Counted from the stretch's first letter, positions 24,981-35,166 are shown. The stretch: 64,000 nt of DNA from Synergistaceae bacterium (GCA_031289775.1 JAITOY010000047.1:1-64000), one strand, 5' to 3'. Translations and numbers: made by a program. The notes: generated by a model not told the origin, from the letters alone.

Positions 24981-25642
24981 TGTCCGGGGTCAAAAAGCAA
25001 CCGGTAATCGTGCTCGATGGGCCGGCCGGGGCCGGTAAAAGCAGCATCGGCAGAGAGGCGGCGTGCCGTCTTGGACTTCCATTTCTCGATACGGGCGCGA
25101 TATACAGGGCAATAACGTTTTTCATGCTGCGCGACGGCATAGCCGCGGCGGAGTCGCCTGAACTCGCGGAGCGCCTCCGTGAGTTCACCGTCTCCTTCCG
25201 GAATGGAACCGTTTTCGCCTGCGGAGAGGACGTCACGGAAGCCATTAGATCCCCAGGCATAGACAAGAAGGTCTCATCTTATTCGGCCCTGCCGATGGTG
25301 AGGGAATTTCTCCTCGGTATTCAGCGCGACGCGATAGCCGGCGGCCTCGTGGCAGAGGGCCGGGATATGGGCACTGTCGTCTTCCCGGATGCCGACGTCA
25401 AGATCTTCCTGACCGCTGCCCCGGAGACACGCGCGAGACGCAGGTATGACGAGCGAATCGCCAGGGGGGAGTCGGTCGATTATGGCGAGATACTCGAACA
25501 GGTGAACAGGCGCGACACGCTCGACAGAAGCCGCGACGTAGCCCCGCTCAAACCGGCCCTCGACGCCGTTGTCCTCGACACGACAGACCTTTCGTTCGAT
25601 GAGGTTCTGGAAAATGTTTTGGAGTACGCCGCAAGGCTGTAG
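24980..25642 (+). CDS. cmk: Cytidylate kinase
   Basis: A 220-residue CMP/dCMP kinase starting with the ATG that overlaps the HDOD stop (TGATG). The P loop GPAGAGKSS, the DTGAIYRA segment, the GRDMGTVVFPDADVKIFLTA motif and the RDTLDRSRDVAPLKPA lid match Cmk at its usual length. It phosphorylates CMP and dCMP for nucleotide synthesis. It is followed after 2 nt by plsC, so transcription and translation are closely linked. Confidence 0.96.
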   Translation: MSGVKKQPVIVLDGPAGAGKSSIGREAACRLGLPFLDTGAIYRAITFFMLRDGIAAAESPELAERLREFTVSFRNGTVFACGEDVTEAIRSPGIDKKVSSYSALPMVREFLLGIQRDAIAGGLVAEGRDMGTVVFPDADVKIFLTAAPETRARRRYDERIARGESVDYGEILEQVNRRDTLDRSRDVAPLKPALDAVVLDTTDLSFDEVLENVLEYAARL

Positions 25643-25644
25643 GT

Positions 25645-26271
25645 ATGGCCCGAAAAATATTTTATTGGATCACGAAAATTTTCTTCAGGATAGTCTTCAC
25701 TCTCTATAACAGGCTCGAGATCAGAGGACTGGATAAAGTGCCGCGCGGCGCCGTTCTCATCGTCGCCTCCAACCATTCAAGCTATATAGACCCGCCTCTT
25801 TTGGGCGGCCTTTTCCCTGGACGCCTCAAATATCTCGCAAAGGAGTCGCTCTTTCGCAACCCTGTTTTCGGTTTTTTGATATCCTCGCTCGGCGCAATGC
25901 CGGTTACGCGCGAGAACAGCCAGAATGCCGGAGTGGTTCTGAAACTGCTATTGAAGGAGCTTGCCTCGGGCGAGAGCATATTGATCTTCCCGGAGGGCTC
26001 GCGCAGCGCTGACGGCAAGCTGAAACCTCTGGAGGGTGGCGCCGCGTTTTTGTCTGTCAAGTCGGGCGCTCCGCTCCAACCCGTATATATCAGCGGATCC
26101 AGCAGGGTCTGGCCCCCTGGCGGATCGTTTCCGCGCCCCTCAAAGGTCATAGTGACGTTTGGCGCGCCAATTTACCCGGATGGGACGGCCGATACGGAGA
26201 AAAAACGCAGGGAGATCGCGATGGACTCCCTCGAGAGGGAGCTTCACTCTCTGGAGGCTGGCGCGCGATGA
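25645..26271 (+). CDS. plsC: 1-acylglycerol-3-phosphate acyltransferase (PlsC family)
   Basis: A 208-residue membrane-bound acyltransferase. The catalytic NHxxxxD box appears as SNHSSYIDP, the substrate motif as FPEGSRS and the third block as GVPV-like QPVYISG. An N-terminal hydrophobic helix (FYWITKIFFRIVFTLYN) anchors it. It adds the second acyl chain to make phosphatidate. The cmk-plsC pairing is common. It overlaps hflX by 4 nt (ATGA). Confidence 0.93.
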   Translation: MARKIFYWITKIFFRIVFTLYNRLEIRGLDKVPRGAVLIVASNHSSYIDPPLLGGLFPGRLKYLAKESLFRNPVFGFLISSLGAMPVTRENSQNAGVVLKLLLKELASGESILIFPEGSRSADGKLKPLEGGAAFLSVKSGAPLQPVYISGSSRVWPPGGSFPRPSKVIVTFGAPIYPDGTADTEKKRREIAMDSLERELHSLEAGAR

Positions 26272-27374
26272 TCGACCTGGCTCTGAAGCCTAAATCCGCG
26301 CTCATCGCAGCCGTTGACGAGCAGGACGGCGAGTCTGAGCCGGCCCTCGACGAGCTGGCGCTCCTCCTGTCGAACCTCGGCGTCCCTGTCGTCGGGAGGG
26401 TGCTCCAAAAGCGAAGGACGCCTGACCCGGCCACGTTCATCGGCAAGGGGAAGGCCGCGGAGATAAAGGAATTCGCTTTTGGGCTCGGCGCTAACCTGCT
26501 TGTGGTGGACGACGAGCTTTCGCCCACACAGAGGAGCAACCTCGGCGCGGTCACTGGGTTGGAGGTCTGGGACAGGGCTTTTACGATAATGATGATATTC
26601 GAGCAGAGGGCGAACACGGCTGAGGCGAAGCTTCAAGTGGAGCTCGCTATGCTGCGTTACGAGATACCGTCGCTGAAGGGCCTGGGGCATCAGATGTCGA
26701 GGCTTGGCGGCGGCATCGGCACAAGGGGCCCTGGAGAGACTGAGTTCGAGCGCCACAGGCGCAAGCTGGAGAGACGGATAAAATTCATCGAAAAAAACCT
26801 CAAGGACGTCAGAAATCGGCGAAGGCAGTACCGCTACCGCAGGTCGAGGGATGGGGCCGACGTGGTCTCGCTCGTCGGGTACACAAACAGCGGCAAGTCG
26901 ACCCTGCTTCGCTCGCTCTCTGGGGACAACTCGATAAAGGCGGAGGACAGACTTTTTTCGACGCTTGACACTGTCACGAGGCGGGTGGACGTCCCATCTG
27001 GCGACTCTTTCCTGCTCTCGGACACCGTCGGTTTCATAAGGAAACTTCCGCCGGAGCTGATAGCCGCGTTCAGGGCAACCCTGGAGGAGGCGTCCGGCGC
27101 TGATCTTCTGCTGATCGTGGCGGACGCCTCCTCGCCGACGCCTATGCGAAACTTCGACGTCGTCCTCGATACGCTCCGCGATATAGAAGCGGACGAGATT
27201 CCGCGTATCGTCGTGTTGAACAAAATAGACAGGGTCAGCGAGGAGTCCGTCTTCATATCGGCGGGGCTGGAGTCGAAAGGAGAGGACGTGGCGCGCGTGA
27301 GCGCGCTGTCCGGCGAGGGACTGCCGGAGCTGATCCTTCGAATAAACGAGAGGATCAAGGAAGTTCTCGATTGA
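26268..27374 (+). CDS. hflX: GTPase HflX
   Basis: A 368-residue ribosome-associated GTPase. The N-terminal glycine-rich HflX domain is evident (FIGKGKAAEIKEFA, LVVDDELSPTQRSNL, EIPSLKGLGHQMSRLGGGIGTRGPGETEFE), followed by the G domain with GYTNSGKST (about residue 204), DTVGFIRKLP and NKID. HflX splits stalled ribosomes and is linked to stress survival. The overlap with plsC shows it belongs to the same operon. Confidence 0.95.
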   Translation: MIDLALKPKSALIAAVDEQDGESEPALDELALLLSNLGVPVVGRVLQKRRTPDPATFIGKGKAAEIKEFAFGLGANLLVVDDELSPTQRSNLGAVTGLEVWDRAFTIMMIFEQRANTAEAKLQVELAMLRYEIPSLKGLGHQMSRLGGGIGTRGPGETEFERHRRKLERRIKFIEKNLKDVRNRRRQYRYRRSRDGADVVSLVGYTNSGKSTLLRSLSGDNSIKAEDRLFSTLDTVTRRVDVPSGDSFLLSDTVGFIRKLPPELIAAFRATLEEASGADLLLIVADASSPTPMRNFDVVLDTLRDIEADEIPRIVVLNKIDRVSEESVFISAGLESKGEDVARVSALSGEGLPELILRINERIKEVLD

Positions 27375-27400
27375 TCGTCACCCTTCATGCCTCATATAAT
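27371..27400 (+). promoter_or_regulatory. Candidate promoter for yicC-remA-gmk operon
   Basis: TTGATC (27371-27376), 18 bp, TATAAT (27395-27400). It overlaps the hflX stop and lies 27 nt before the yicC ATG. The -10 is perfect; the -35 is moderate. Confidence 0.55.
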
Positions 27401-27426
27401 AGATCGAGATAGCGAGGTGATCTGCG

Positions 27427-28323
27427 ATGTACGTCAGCATGACCGGTTTCAGCAGCGCCCGGATCGAGAGGGAGTGGGGGACGATTTCGCTCGAGCTCTC
27501 GAGCGTGAACCATAGGTATCAGGAGATATACGCCCGGCTGCCAAGGGAGCTTGGCTCATGGGAGCCCTGGTTTCATCAGAAGCTCAGGGGCCTTTACAGG
27601 AGGGGCAAGGTTCAGGCGAGGATCGAGATAATGTGGGCCGCGTCGGCGCTTGCCGTCTCCGTGAATAAAGACGTCCTCGCCTCTTACTTCAACGCCCTCG
27701 CCGAAACGCGCGAAGCCCTTGGCCCTGACCAGGGAGAGCCCATTTCAATAGACTCGCTCGTGAACCTCCCTGGAGTGCTCGACTCTCAGGAGCGCTTTGG
27801 CCTGTCGAGGGACGACGCCACGGAGCAACTTCTCTCGTCCCTTCTGGAGCAGGGCGCGGCGAGATGGCAGGAGATGCGCCTCACTGAGGGCGCGCATTTG
27901 AAAAGCGCCGTGAACATCCATCTCGTCGAACTCGAGCGCCTCCTGGGCGAGATATCCGCAAAATGGGCCGACGCGAAGGACGCGGCTTTCGACGCGATGA
28001 AGGAGCGCATAACGAAGGCTCTGGACTCGCTTGGCGCCCCGCAGCCGGATGACTCGCGCTTCGTCCAGGAGGTCGTGTTTATCGCGGACAGGTGGGACGT
28101 GACCGAGGAACTCGCCCGGCTCGACAGCCATATAGCGAAGTTCCGCGAGACTGAAGACTCCTCGGAGTCGGCCGGGCGCAAGCTCGACTTCCTGATTCAG
28201 GAGATGAACAGGGAGGTCAACACCCTGAACTCCAAGATAGCCGACGCCGGGATAAGATGGCTGGCAGTGGAGGCGAAAACCTCGCTCGAGAGGATTCGCG
28301 AACAAATACAGAACTTGGAGTGA
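27427..28323 (+). CDS. YicC/YloC family endoribonuclease
   Basis: A 298-residue protein of the YicC family, recently shown in E. coli to be an endoribonuclease. Hallmarks are the N-terminal [36 protein letters not shown], the central linker, and the C-terminal [29 protein letters not shown], which carries the acidic metal-binding residues. It is in the conserved block yicC-remA-gmk-rpoZ-coaBC-priA and is followed after 4 nt by remA. Confidence 0.93.
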   Translation: MYVSMTGFSSARIEREWGTISLELSSVNHRYQEIYARLPRELGSWEPWFHQKLRGLYRRGKVQARIEIMWAASALAVSVNKDVLASYFNALAETREALGPDQGEPISIDSLVNLPGVLDSQERFGLSRDDATEQLLSSLLEQGAARWQEMRLTEGAHLKSAVNIHLVELERLLGEISAKWADAKDAAFDAMKERITKALDSLGAPQPDDSRFVQEVVFIADRWDVTEELARLDSHIAKFRETEDSSESAGRKLDFLIQEMNREVNTLNSKIADAGIRWLAVEAKTSLERIREQIQNLE

Positions 28324-28327
28324 TATC

Positions 28328-28591
28328 ATGGACTATCGGCTCGTTCACATCGGCTTCGGAAATATGGTCGTCGCTGATCGCGTCGTCGCCATAATCAGCC
28401 CGTCATCCGCGCCAATAAAGCGCATGAGGGAGGAGGCGAAAAACGCCGGACTTCTAGTCGACGCGACGCAGGGGAGAAAAACGAGGGCGATACTGGTCAT
28501 GGACAGCAAACATGTGGTAATATCAGCAATTCAGCCCGAGACGATCTCGGCCCGTTTTGAGGAGAGCGGGAACGACGAGGGAGCGAAGTAG
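28328..28591 (+). CDS. remA: RemA family DNA-binding protein (DUF370)
   Basis: An 87-residue DUF370 protein with the full family pattern: [28 protein letters not shown], then [29 protein letters not shown]. In Bacillus subtilis RemA forms ring-shaped octamers that bind DNA and activate biofilm-matrix genes. Its role outside Firmicutes is less clear. The gene is embedded between yicC and gmk, as in many Firmicutes, which shows shared gene order rather than function. Confidence 0.9.
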   Translation: MDYRLVHIGFGNMVVADRVVAIISPSSAPIKRMREEAKNAGLLVDATQGRKTRAILVMDSKHVVISAIQPETISARFEESGNDEGAK

Positions 28592-28606
28592 GAGGAGAGT
28601 TGAGCG

Positions 28607-29173
28607 ATGGAGTATGCAACCGGGCGTCTTTTCGTACTCTCGGGTCCGGCCGGGGCCGGCAAGGGCACTCTACGAAAAAAACTCGTCGCCGCGATGCCCG
28701 ACATCGACTTTTCCGTCTCATGCACAACGAGAAGCATAAGGCCGGGAGAGACGAATGGCGTGGACTATTACTTCATAGCGAAGGAGGACTTCGCGAAGCT
28801 GATAACCGAAAACGCCTTTCTCGAGTGGGCGGAGGTTCACGGCAACTACTACGGCACTAGAAGGGACGACGTGGACGCCTGCGTCGGGAGCGGCCGCGAT
28901 ATGCTCCTCGAAATAGACGTACAGGGCTCCAGGCAGGTAAAAGCAGCGATGCCGTCCGCCGTCAGGATCTTTATTACGGTTCGCTCGATGGACGAACTCG
29001 AAAACCGTCTGGAGGATCGGGGCACCGAAACGCCCGATCAGATGCTGCTTCGTCTGCGCAACGCCGCAGTCGAGATGAGGTACGCCGGTGAGTGCGACCA
29101 CATAATTGTGAACGACGACCTGGAAAAGTCATCTCAGGAACTCGTCGATTTGGTGAAGATCTACAGGCGATAG
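28607..29173 (+). CDS. gmk: Guanylate kinase
   Basis: A 188-residue GMP kinase. The P loop is GPAGAGKGT, followed by SCTTRSIRPGETNGVDYYFIAKEDF (GMP-binding region) and EIDVQGSRQVK. It converts GMP to GDP. GGAGGAG lies about 8 nt before the ATG. The position between remA and rpoZ is strongly conserved. Confidence 0.96.
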   Translation: MEYATGRLFVLSGPAGAGKGTLRKKLVAAMPDIDFSVSCTTRSIRPGETNGVDYYFIAKEDFAKLITENAFLEWAEVHGNYYGTRRDDVDACVGSGRDMLLEIDVQGSRQVKAAMPSAVRIFITVRSMDELENRLEDRGTETPDQMLLRLRNAAVEMRYAGECDHIIVNDDLEKSSQELVDLVKIYRR

Positions 29174-29184
29174 GGGGGGTTGTT

Positions 29185-29433
29185 TTGATATACACAGATC
29201 TTGAGAAAATTTACAGGACCACGGATATAGAGAACAAATACGCGCTGGCGATGATCGTCTCCTCGAGGGCGCGCCAACTCAGCGAACAGAAAGGCCGTCA
29301 GCTCGACGGCGAGGGCAGCGAGCGTTATATCACCCACGCTATAGAGGAAATAGAGTGCGACAGGCTGAACATACACTCTCTTTTTGTGCCGCGGCATACA
29401 CAGGACGATGACTCCGAAGTGGACGAGCGGTAA
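29185..29433 (+). CDS. rpoZ: RNA polymerase omega subunit
   Basis: An 82-residue protein starting at TTG 29185 (after a G-run, 29173-29179), giving LIYTDLEKIYRTTDIENKYALAMIVSSRARQL. This matches the omega domain, with the conserved (N/S)-K/R-Y-x-L-(A/V)-xx-xx-RARQL helix. Omega promotes assembly of beta-prime and binds ppGpp in some bacteria. The C-terminal 25 residues overlap coaBC by 26 nt. The longer frame upstream (from 29092) is not coding. Confidence 0.88.
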   Translation: MIYTDLEKIYRTTDIENKYALAMIVSSRARQLSEQKGRQLDGEGSERYITHAIEEIECDRLNIHSLFVPRHTQDDDSEVDER

Positions 29434-30625
29434 AAAAATACTGCTGGGCATCAGCGGCGGCATAGCGGCGTATAAGACGGCCGAGCTCGTGCGCGCGTGG
29501 GTCAAATCCGGGTGCGACGTCGAGATCATAATGACGGAGACGGCGGCCAAGCTCGTCTCTCCTCTCACTCTCTCGACGCTCTCGAAGCGCAGGGTCTGGA
29601 GGGACGCCGATTTCACCTCCGACGAAAACGGCTGGAGAATACCGCATATCACGCTCTCCGACTGGGCCGACGTTATGGTTTTGGCGCCGTGCACGGCAAA
29701 CGTCCTGCGCATGGCGGCATCAGGCGACGCCAGCACTCTCCTTGGGGCGACGATACTCGCCTGCGCCCGCCCGAAGATCTTTTTCCCTGCGATGAACGAG
29801 CGCATGTGGGCGAACCCGGCAACCAAAAAAAACGCCAGGACGCTCGAGGAGTATGGCTGCGTCGTCGTCGACCCGGACTCCGGAGACCTCGCCTGCGGAA
29901 CGGCAGGGAAAGGACGCCTCCCCTCGACCGACGAGATATTGGACGAAACGTGGGCGGCACTCTGCCCGACCAAGGACATGGAGGGGAAAAATTTTTTGAT
30001 AACAGCCGGCCCAACCCATGAGTACATCGACCCTGTGCGTTTTATCTCGAACCCCAGTTCCGGCAGGATGGGTTATGCACTCGCCGCGGAGGCTCGTTTC
30101 AGAGGGGCGCGGGTTGTCCTCGTGACAGGGCCTTCGAACGAGCGAGTTCCAGGTGTGAGGGCCGTGAAGGTTACGTCGGCGCGCGATATGCTGAAGGCGT
30201 GTCTTGAGGAGCAGGCCGGCGCGGACGTCATTATAAAGGCGGCCGCGGTCGGCGACTACAGGCCGAAGGAGTATTCTACGCAGAAAATAAAACGCGCGGA
30301 CTCGCCGCTGGTTCTCGAGCTCGAACAGAACCCGGATATAGCCCTTGAGTTGTCGAAGCGCAGGTTACCAGGGCAGATACTCGTCGGGTTTGCGGCCGAG
30401 ACCGAAAACGTCGAGGAGAACGCGATTAAAAAAATTTCCTCCAAGGGCCTCGACATGGTAGTGGCGAACGATGTTTCCGAGAGCGACGCGGGTTTTGCCG
30501 TCGGCACGAACAGGGCCAGGGTTTATTTCGCGCCGAAGTGGGCGTCTGCGCCATCCCCTGTCATCTTCGGGACAAAGCAGGACGTGGCGTCCGGCATACT
30601 TGACATTTTGGCCCGTTTATTCTGA
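29408..30625 (+). CDS. coaBC: Bifunctional CoaBC (PPC decarboxylase / PPC synthetase)
   Basis: A 405-residue enzyme of coenzyme A synthesis. The N-terminal CoaC flavoprotein (residues about 10-180) shows GISGGIAAYKTAELVR, the APCTANVLRMAA segment and the PAMNERMW substrate motif. The C-terminal CoaB synthetase shows AGPTHEYIDPVRFISNPSSGRMGYALA and KAAAVGDYRPK. It converts phosphopantothenate and cysteine to phosphopantetheine. The start at ATG 29408 lies inside rpoZ; the longer frame from 29384 is less likely. Confidence 0.94.
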   Translation: MTPKWTSGKKILLGISGGIAAYKTAELVRAWVKSGCDVEIIMTETAAKLVSPLTLSTLSKRRVWRDADFTSDENGWRIPHITLSDWADVMVLAPCTANVLRMAASGDASTLLGATILACARPKIFFPAMNERMWANPATKKNARTLEEYGCVVVDPDSGDLACGTAGKGRLPSTDEILDETWAALCPTKDMEGKNFLITAGPTHEYIDPVRFISNPSSGRMGYALAAEARFRGARVVLVTGPSNERVPGVRAVKVTSARDMLKACLEEQAGADVIIKAAAVGDYRPKEYSTQKIKRADSPLVLELEQNPDIALELSKRRLPGQILVGFAAETENVEENAIKKISSKGLDMVVANDVSESDAGFAVGTNRARVYFAPKWASAPSPVIFGTKQDVASGILDILARLF

Positions 30626-30650
30626 CAACGCCGGCCTGACTCCTCAAATC

Positions 30651-32570
30651 GTGGAAAAAATCTCCGTGGCCCTTGCGGGCCCTTGGTGGACAAGCCTCAC
30701 TTACCTCGCCGGCGAGCCATGCCATGAAGGCGCGAGGGTTCGCGTACCTGTCGGAAATGGAGGGCGGGTCGGCGTGACGCTCGGACTGGCCGGCTCTGGC
30801 GGATACGCCGGCGAGCTGCGGGAGATAAACAGCGTCATCGACCGCGAGCCGATACTTCCTCCTTACGTCATGCCACTGGTTCGTTGGTTAAGCGAGATGT
30901 ACCTCTGCGGCATCGGAACCGCCATGAAGACGCTTCTGCCGGCGAACTTTCTAAAGGGCGAGCTTTTGCCCCAGCCCGGAGACGCCGCCTGCGAGCCGCG
31001 CGATATCGAGCCGACCGACACATTTATATATGAGCCGGTCGACGCTGTCCGTCTCGAGCGATACGCCGAACTCTGCTCCGACGGACGGCCGACTTTGATC
31101 TGCTTTCCGCTGTACGAGGCCGCGAAGGACTTCGCCGAAAGATTGGGCGAGACAGCGATATTGTATCCGAGGAGTGGGGCTAAGGCCGAATGGCAGACAT
31201 GGGGGCGGCTTTTGGCGTCAGGGATCGAGCAGGACGAATACGGCAAAATGAAAAAAAAGGCCAACGTACTCGTGGGGGGGCAGACTGCCGCGTCGGCGCC
31301 GTTCCCCGGAGTCTCGAGAATTATCGTCGAGGACGAATGCAACAACGCGTGGCGCACGATAAGGCCGCCGCTGTTTAACGTAAGGAGCCTGCTGGCAAAA
31401 CGCGCGAGGATAGAGCGCGCCTCCCTTGTGCTTGGCGGGCGTATGCCGTCGTCGAGGGTCTACATGACCATCGCGAAGGACGCGAATCCAGCGAAACTGG
31501 CTAAGACAGGCCAAAACGCTCAGGGCGTAATAAACGCCCAAAAACCCGCAAAAAAGCATAAAAATTTTTGTTTCGTGGATCTGAAGCTGGCCTACTCGCC
31601 GTCGGTGAAAGGCGTGCAGGACGCGCTTGCCGTGAGCGAACCGCTCGTGAGGGAGTCGGAGTCGGCGATAACTCGCGGTTCGTGGGCGCTATGGATATTG
31701 GATCGCAAGGGTTACGCCGGCGAGATAGTCTGCGACGAGTGCGGCGCGTCGCTTCGCTGCGCAAGATGCGGCGGGGCGATGAGATGGGAGGTCTCGGCCG
31801 AGAGGATCGTATGCGTCTCGTGCGGAACGTCTCGAGGAGTCCCCGACAGTTGCCCGGGCTGCGCTGGAAAGCTCCTGATGGCAAAACGCCCGGGTCTTGA
31901 AGCGCTTCTGCCTCTTGCGAAGTCGGCGATAAACAGCCCCGTCCCGATTCTCGACATAAAGGACGCGGCAGGCCCGGATCTTGCCGAGCCGTCCGGCCTT
32001 GTCGTAGGGACAAGGGCGGCATTGGCGCTCTGCGACATTCTTCAGGTCGGAATGGTTGGCTGGATCGACGTTGACGGGGAGGCAAGGTCGCAAGAGTATG
32101 ACGCTCGCTCGAGGGCGTTCGGGCTCGTTTGGGAGTCGCGCTGGCGCGGTAAGCTCCCGGAGGAGCGCCGAGTCGTCCTGCAGACGAGGCGAGCCGCCAG
32201 GGAGTGGCAGAAGGGCTTCGATATAGACAGTCTCGACAAGCCAGGGTGGACGGTCTTCTGGCGCTCCGAGCTGCGCGAGAGGCGTGAGTTCTCCATGCCG
32301 CCGTTTACCCCGCTCGTCAGGATCGACACGAAAGCCGCAGACGCAAATGCCATGGCCGAGATGTTCGACGACGCCCGGTTCGAATATTGGATTTCCGATA
32401 CCGAGTCCCCCGAAGAACCGTCTGTGCCCGAAGGCGCTAAGAAGCGTCCGCATACGACGATCTGGCTTCGCACAAAGGACATCGGCCTTCTCAGAAAGAC
32501 GCTTGCGCCATTTTTCTCGATAAAGCGCGCGCGTGCAGGTTTCCCATCGGTTATAGTCCGCTACGAATAA
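30651..32570 (+). CDS. priA: PriA-like primosomal protein without helicase motifs
   Basis: A 639-residue protein from GTG 30651, at the conserved priA position after coaBC. The N-terminal domain (RVRVPVGNGGRVGVTLGL...) and the paired zinc fingers (CDECGASLRCARCGG...CVSCGTSRGVPDSCPGC, from about residue 361) match PriA. The helicase core is wrecked: the GxGKT Walker A is absent, the DEEHD box reads VEDECNN and the SATPS motif reads GGRMPSS. Actinobacterial PriA proteins have lost these motifs in the same way. It may still load the replisome at stalled forks through protein contacts, but DNA unwinding is unlikely. Confidence 0.8.
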   Translation: MEKISVALAGPWWTSLTYLAGEPCHEGARVRVPVGNGGRVGVTLGLAGSGGYAGELREINSVIDREPILPPYVMPLVRWLSEMYLCGIGTAMKTLLPANFLKGELLPQPGDAACEPRDIEPTDTFIYEPVDAVRLERYAELCSDGRPTLICFPLYEAAKDFAERLGETAILYPRSGAKAEWQTWGRLLASGIEQDEYGKMKKKANVLVGGQTAASAPFPGVSRIIVEDECNNAWRTIRPPLFNVRSLLAKRARIERASLVLGGRMPSSRVYMTIAKDANPAKLAKTGQNAQGVINAQKPAKKHKNFCFVDLKLAYSPSVKGVQDALAVSEPLVRESESAITRGSWALWILDRKGYAGEIVCDECGASLRCARCGGAMRWEVSAERIVCVSCGTSRGVPDSCPGCAGKLLMAKRPGLEALLPLAKSAINSPVPILDIKDAAGPDLAEPSGLVVGTRAALALCDILQVGMVGWIDVDGEARSQEYDARSRAFGLVWESRWRGKLPEERRVVLQTRRAAREWQKGFDIDSLDKPGWTVFWRSELRERREFSMPPFTPLVRIDTKAADANAMAEMFDDARFEYWISDTESPEEPSVPEGAKKRPHTTIWLRTKDIGLLRKTLAPFFSIKRARAGFPSVIVRYE

Positions 32571-32594
32571 AAGAAAATTTTCTCGCTCCGCTCC

Positions 32595-34496
32595 CTACGT
32601 CGCGTCTCCTGTCTTTTGGCTCTTGTCGTCCGATAAACCGAAGTCCTTCGCGCCATCCTCGTGATTGTTCGTCTCCTCGTTGCTGCCGGCGCCGGTATCC
32701 GGAACGCCCAGAAGCTCGTTGAACTCCGTTCCCTCGAGAACTTCCTTCTCGAGGAGCACCGCCGTTATCTCCTCCAGTTTCGAGAAGTTCTCCGTGAGGA
32801 TGAGGCGCACTTTCTCGAAACATTCGTCGAGTATCCTGCGAACCTCCTGGTCTATGGCAAAAGCTATCTCCTCGCTGTAGTTGCGGTCCTCCATTATGTC
32901 GCGGCCCAGGAAAACCTCGTGGTGCTTTCTGCCGAGAGTGACCGGCCCGAGCCTGTCGCTCATGCCAAGCTCCGTCACCATCTGACGGGCCGTCTGCGTC
33001 GCACGCTCCAGGTCGTTCTGCGCGCCGCTCGTCACGTCGCCGAATTTGATGCTCTCCGTGACGCGCCCGCCGAGAAGCACGCATATCCTATTCAAAAGTT
33101 CCTGCTTGGAGACGAGGAAGCGATCCTCCTCAGGAACCTGGAGGGTGTAGCCGAGCGCCATGTGCCCGCGCGGGATTATCGATATTTTGTGAACAGGGTC
33201 GGAGCCCGGAATCATCCTTGCCACTATGGCGTGCCCGACCTCATGGTACGCGATGATCTCCCGCTCTTTTTTGCTGATCACGCGGCTCTTTCGCTCGGGG
33301 CCGGCCATGACGCGGTCGATGGCTTCCTCGAACTCTGGCATGCCCAAACACTCCTTTGTCCTGCGCCCGGCCAAAAGCGCCGCCTCATTGACGAGGTTGG
33401 CCAGATCCGCGCCGACGAAACCGGGCGTCCTGCGCGCCAGAACATCGAGGTCGACATCATCGCCGAGCTTTTTGTCCTTGATGTGGACTTTGATTATCGC
33501 CAGACGCCCGTTTACGTCCGGCCTGTCAACGACTATCTGCCTGTCGAACCTGCCCGGCCTCAAGAGGGCCGGGTCAAGAATATCAGGACGGTTCGTGGCC
33601 GCTATGAGAATGATGCCGCCGCCAACCTCAAAACCGTCCATCTCGACCAATAGCTGGTTCAAGGTTTGCTCGCGCTCGTCGTGCCCGCCGCCGAGACCTG
33701 CCCCGCGCTGACGCCCGACGGCGTCGATCTCGTCTATGAACACTATGCAGGGCTGGTAGCGCCGAGCCTGCTCGAAGAGATCCCTCACCCTCGCCGCGCC
33801 AACTCCGACGAACATCTCGACGAAGTCGGAACCGCTGATGCTGAAAAACGGCACGTCCGCCTCACCTGCAACAGCCCGGGAGAGGAGCGTCTTGCCTGTT
33901 CCGGGCGAGCCGAGGAGCAAAACGCCTCTCGGAACCTTCGCGCCGAGTTTCGCGAACCGCCCGGGGTCGCGAAGGAACTCCACGACCTCCGCTAACTCCT
34001 CCTTGGATTCGTCACAGCCCGCGACTTCCTCGAACGTCACCTTGGGGCGGTTGTCCAGAAAGAGCTTCGCTTTGCTCTTGGAGAAGTTCATCACCTTGCT
34101 GCCGCCGCCCTGCATGTTGTACAGGATGAATATCCAGGCGCCTATCAAAAGCAGCGTTGGGAACAGCGAAGTCATGAGGCTCGACCACCATGGCGTCTTC
34201 TGCGGCGGCATGACCTGAACGTTTACGCCTTTTTCAGCCAATTGCTTCGCCAAATCGCCCACGCCGACCGCGTATGTGCGGAACTCCTTGCCGTCGACGT
34301 AGACACCCCTTATGCTGTCCTCCTCGATGAAAATTTTCGCGATTCGCCCAACTTCGGCGGCGTTGAGGAGGTCGCTGTACGATATGTCGTCCCATTGCTT
34401 GGGATTCTGCTGCGGGGAGAGAAATACATTCACAAGGCTGACAACGAGCACTATCAGCACGAGGTATATGCCCAGATTTTTCGCTATCTTACCCAA
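32595..34496 (-). CDS. ftsH: ATP-dependent zinc metalloprotease FtsH
   Basis: A 633-residue membrane AAA protease. Two membrane helices (residues about 8-28 and 105-126) flank a periplasmic domain. The AAA module has GSPGTGKT (about 195-202), [17 protein letters not shown], Walker [16 protein letters not shown] and second-region arginines. The protease zinc motif HEVGH lies near residue 418. It degrades membrane and regulatory proteins. It starts with TTG 34496 behind GAGGGG. It follows hpt and tilS as in Firmicutes. Confidence 0.97.
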   Translation of the reverse strand: MGKIAKNLGIYLVLIVLVVSLVNVFLSPQQNPKQWDDISYSDLLNAAEVGRIAKIFIEEDSIRGVYVDGKEFRTYAVGVGDLAKQLAEKGVNVQVMPPQKTPWWSSLMTSLFPTLLLIGAWIFILYNMQGGGSKVMNFSKSKAKLFLDNRPKVTFEEVAGCDESKEELAEVVEFLRDPGRFAKLGAKVPRGVLLLGSPGTGKTLLSRAVAGEADVPFFSISGSDFVEMFVGVGAARVRDLFEQARRYQPCIVFIDEIDAVGRQRGAGLGGGHDEREQTLNQLLVEMDGFEVGGGIILIAATNRPDILDPALLRPGRFDRQIVVDRPDVNGRLAIIKVHIKDKKLGDDVDLDVLARRTPGFVGADLANLVNEAALLAGRRTKECLGMPEFEEAIDRVMAGPERKSRVISKKEREIIAYHEVGHAIVARMIPGSDPVHKISIIPRGHMALGYTLQVPEEDRFLVSKQELLNRICVLLGGRVTESIKFGDVTSGAQNDLERATQTARQMVTELGMSDRLGPVTLGRKHHEVFLGRDIMEDRNYSEEIAFAIDQEVRRILDECFEKVRLILTENFSKLEEITAVLLEKEVLEGTEFNELLGVPDTGAGSNEETNNHEDGAKDFGLSDDKSQKTGDAT

Positions 34497-34557
34497 CTGC
34501 GAGGCCCCTCACTTTCCTGGGTGCGTCTTATTGCGTTATCCCAAAAATTTATTTTTT

Positions 34558-35106
34558 TCATCCTTCGGCAACGCGCCATATATCCGGAAGATTGCGCCAT
34601 TTCCCGGCGCAGTCGAGGCCGTAACCGACCACGAACTTGTCTGGAATGGAGAACCCGCGATACGCTATTGCGCATTCGACCTTTTTCCTCTCCGGTTTCT
34701 CGAGAAGAACGCAGATCTTGAATTTTGACGGGTTGCGCGCCATTATCATATCTCCGAGGTAAGAGAGGGTGAGGCCCGTGTCCATTATGTCCTCGACGAG
34801 TATGATGTTTTTGCCCTCAGCCGGCGTGTCTATGTCCTTCACTATCTTGACCGCGCCGCTCGATGACATCGAGTTTCCGTATGACGAGACGGCCATGAAG
34901 TCCATCCTCACGTCGACCTCGCCGCCTATGGCGCGAGCCAGGTCGGACATAAATATCACCGCGCCCTTCAAAACCCCTACCAGAATAAGTTCGCTGCCCC
35001 TGAACTCGTCTATGATCTCCGCGGCGAGTTCGCTCACCCTTTTGTGGATGGTTTCCCTCGAAAGCAATATGGCGTCAAGCCTAAGCGAAACGTCCGTCTC
35101 CTCCAC
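34558..35106 (-). CDS. hpt: Hypoxanthine phosphoribosyltransferase
   Basis: A PRPP-dependent salvage enzyme. The PRPP loop ILVEDIMDTGLTLSYL is complete, with ELILVGVLKGAVIFMSDLARAI before it. The start is uncertain: GTG 35106 has GGGAAGGGG 8 nt upstream and gives about 182 residues, the usual length, while GTG 35139 would add 11. It makes IMP or GMP from free bases. It is between tilS and ftsH, a conserved trio. Confidence 0.93.
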   Translation of the reverse strand: MEETDVSLRLDAILLSRETIHKRVSELAAEIIDEFRGSELILVGVLKGAVIFMSDLARAIGGEVDVRMDFMAVSSYGNSMSSSGAVKIVKDIDTPAEGKNIILVEDIMDTGLTLSYLGDMIMARNPSKFKICVLLEKPERKKVECAIAYRGFSIPDKFVVGYGLDCAGKWRNLPDIWRVAEG

Positions 35107-35166
35107 AACAAGCGCCCCTTCCCTAGCGGTTCTCGACACGTCTCGCGCCGCGGCATCATTCGCGGT

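Noticed and set aside
32661-33653. A 330-codon frame antisense to ftsH
   Set aside because: Shadow of ftsH; no domain.
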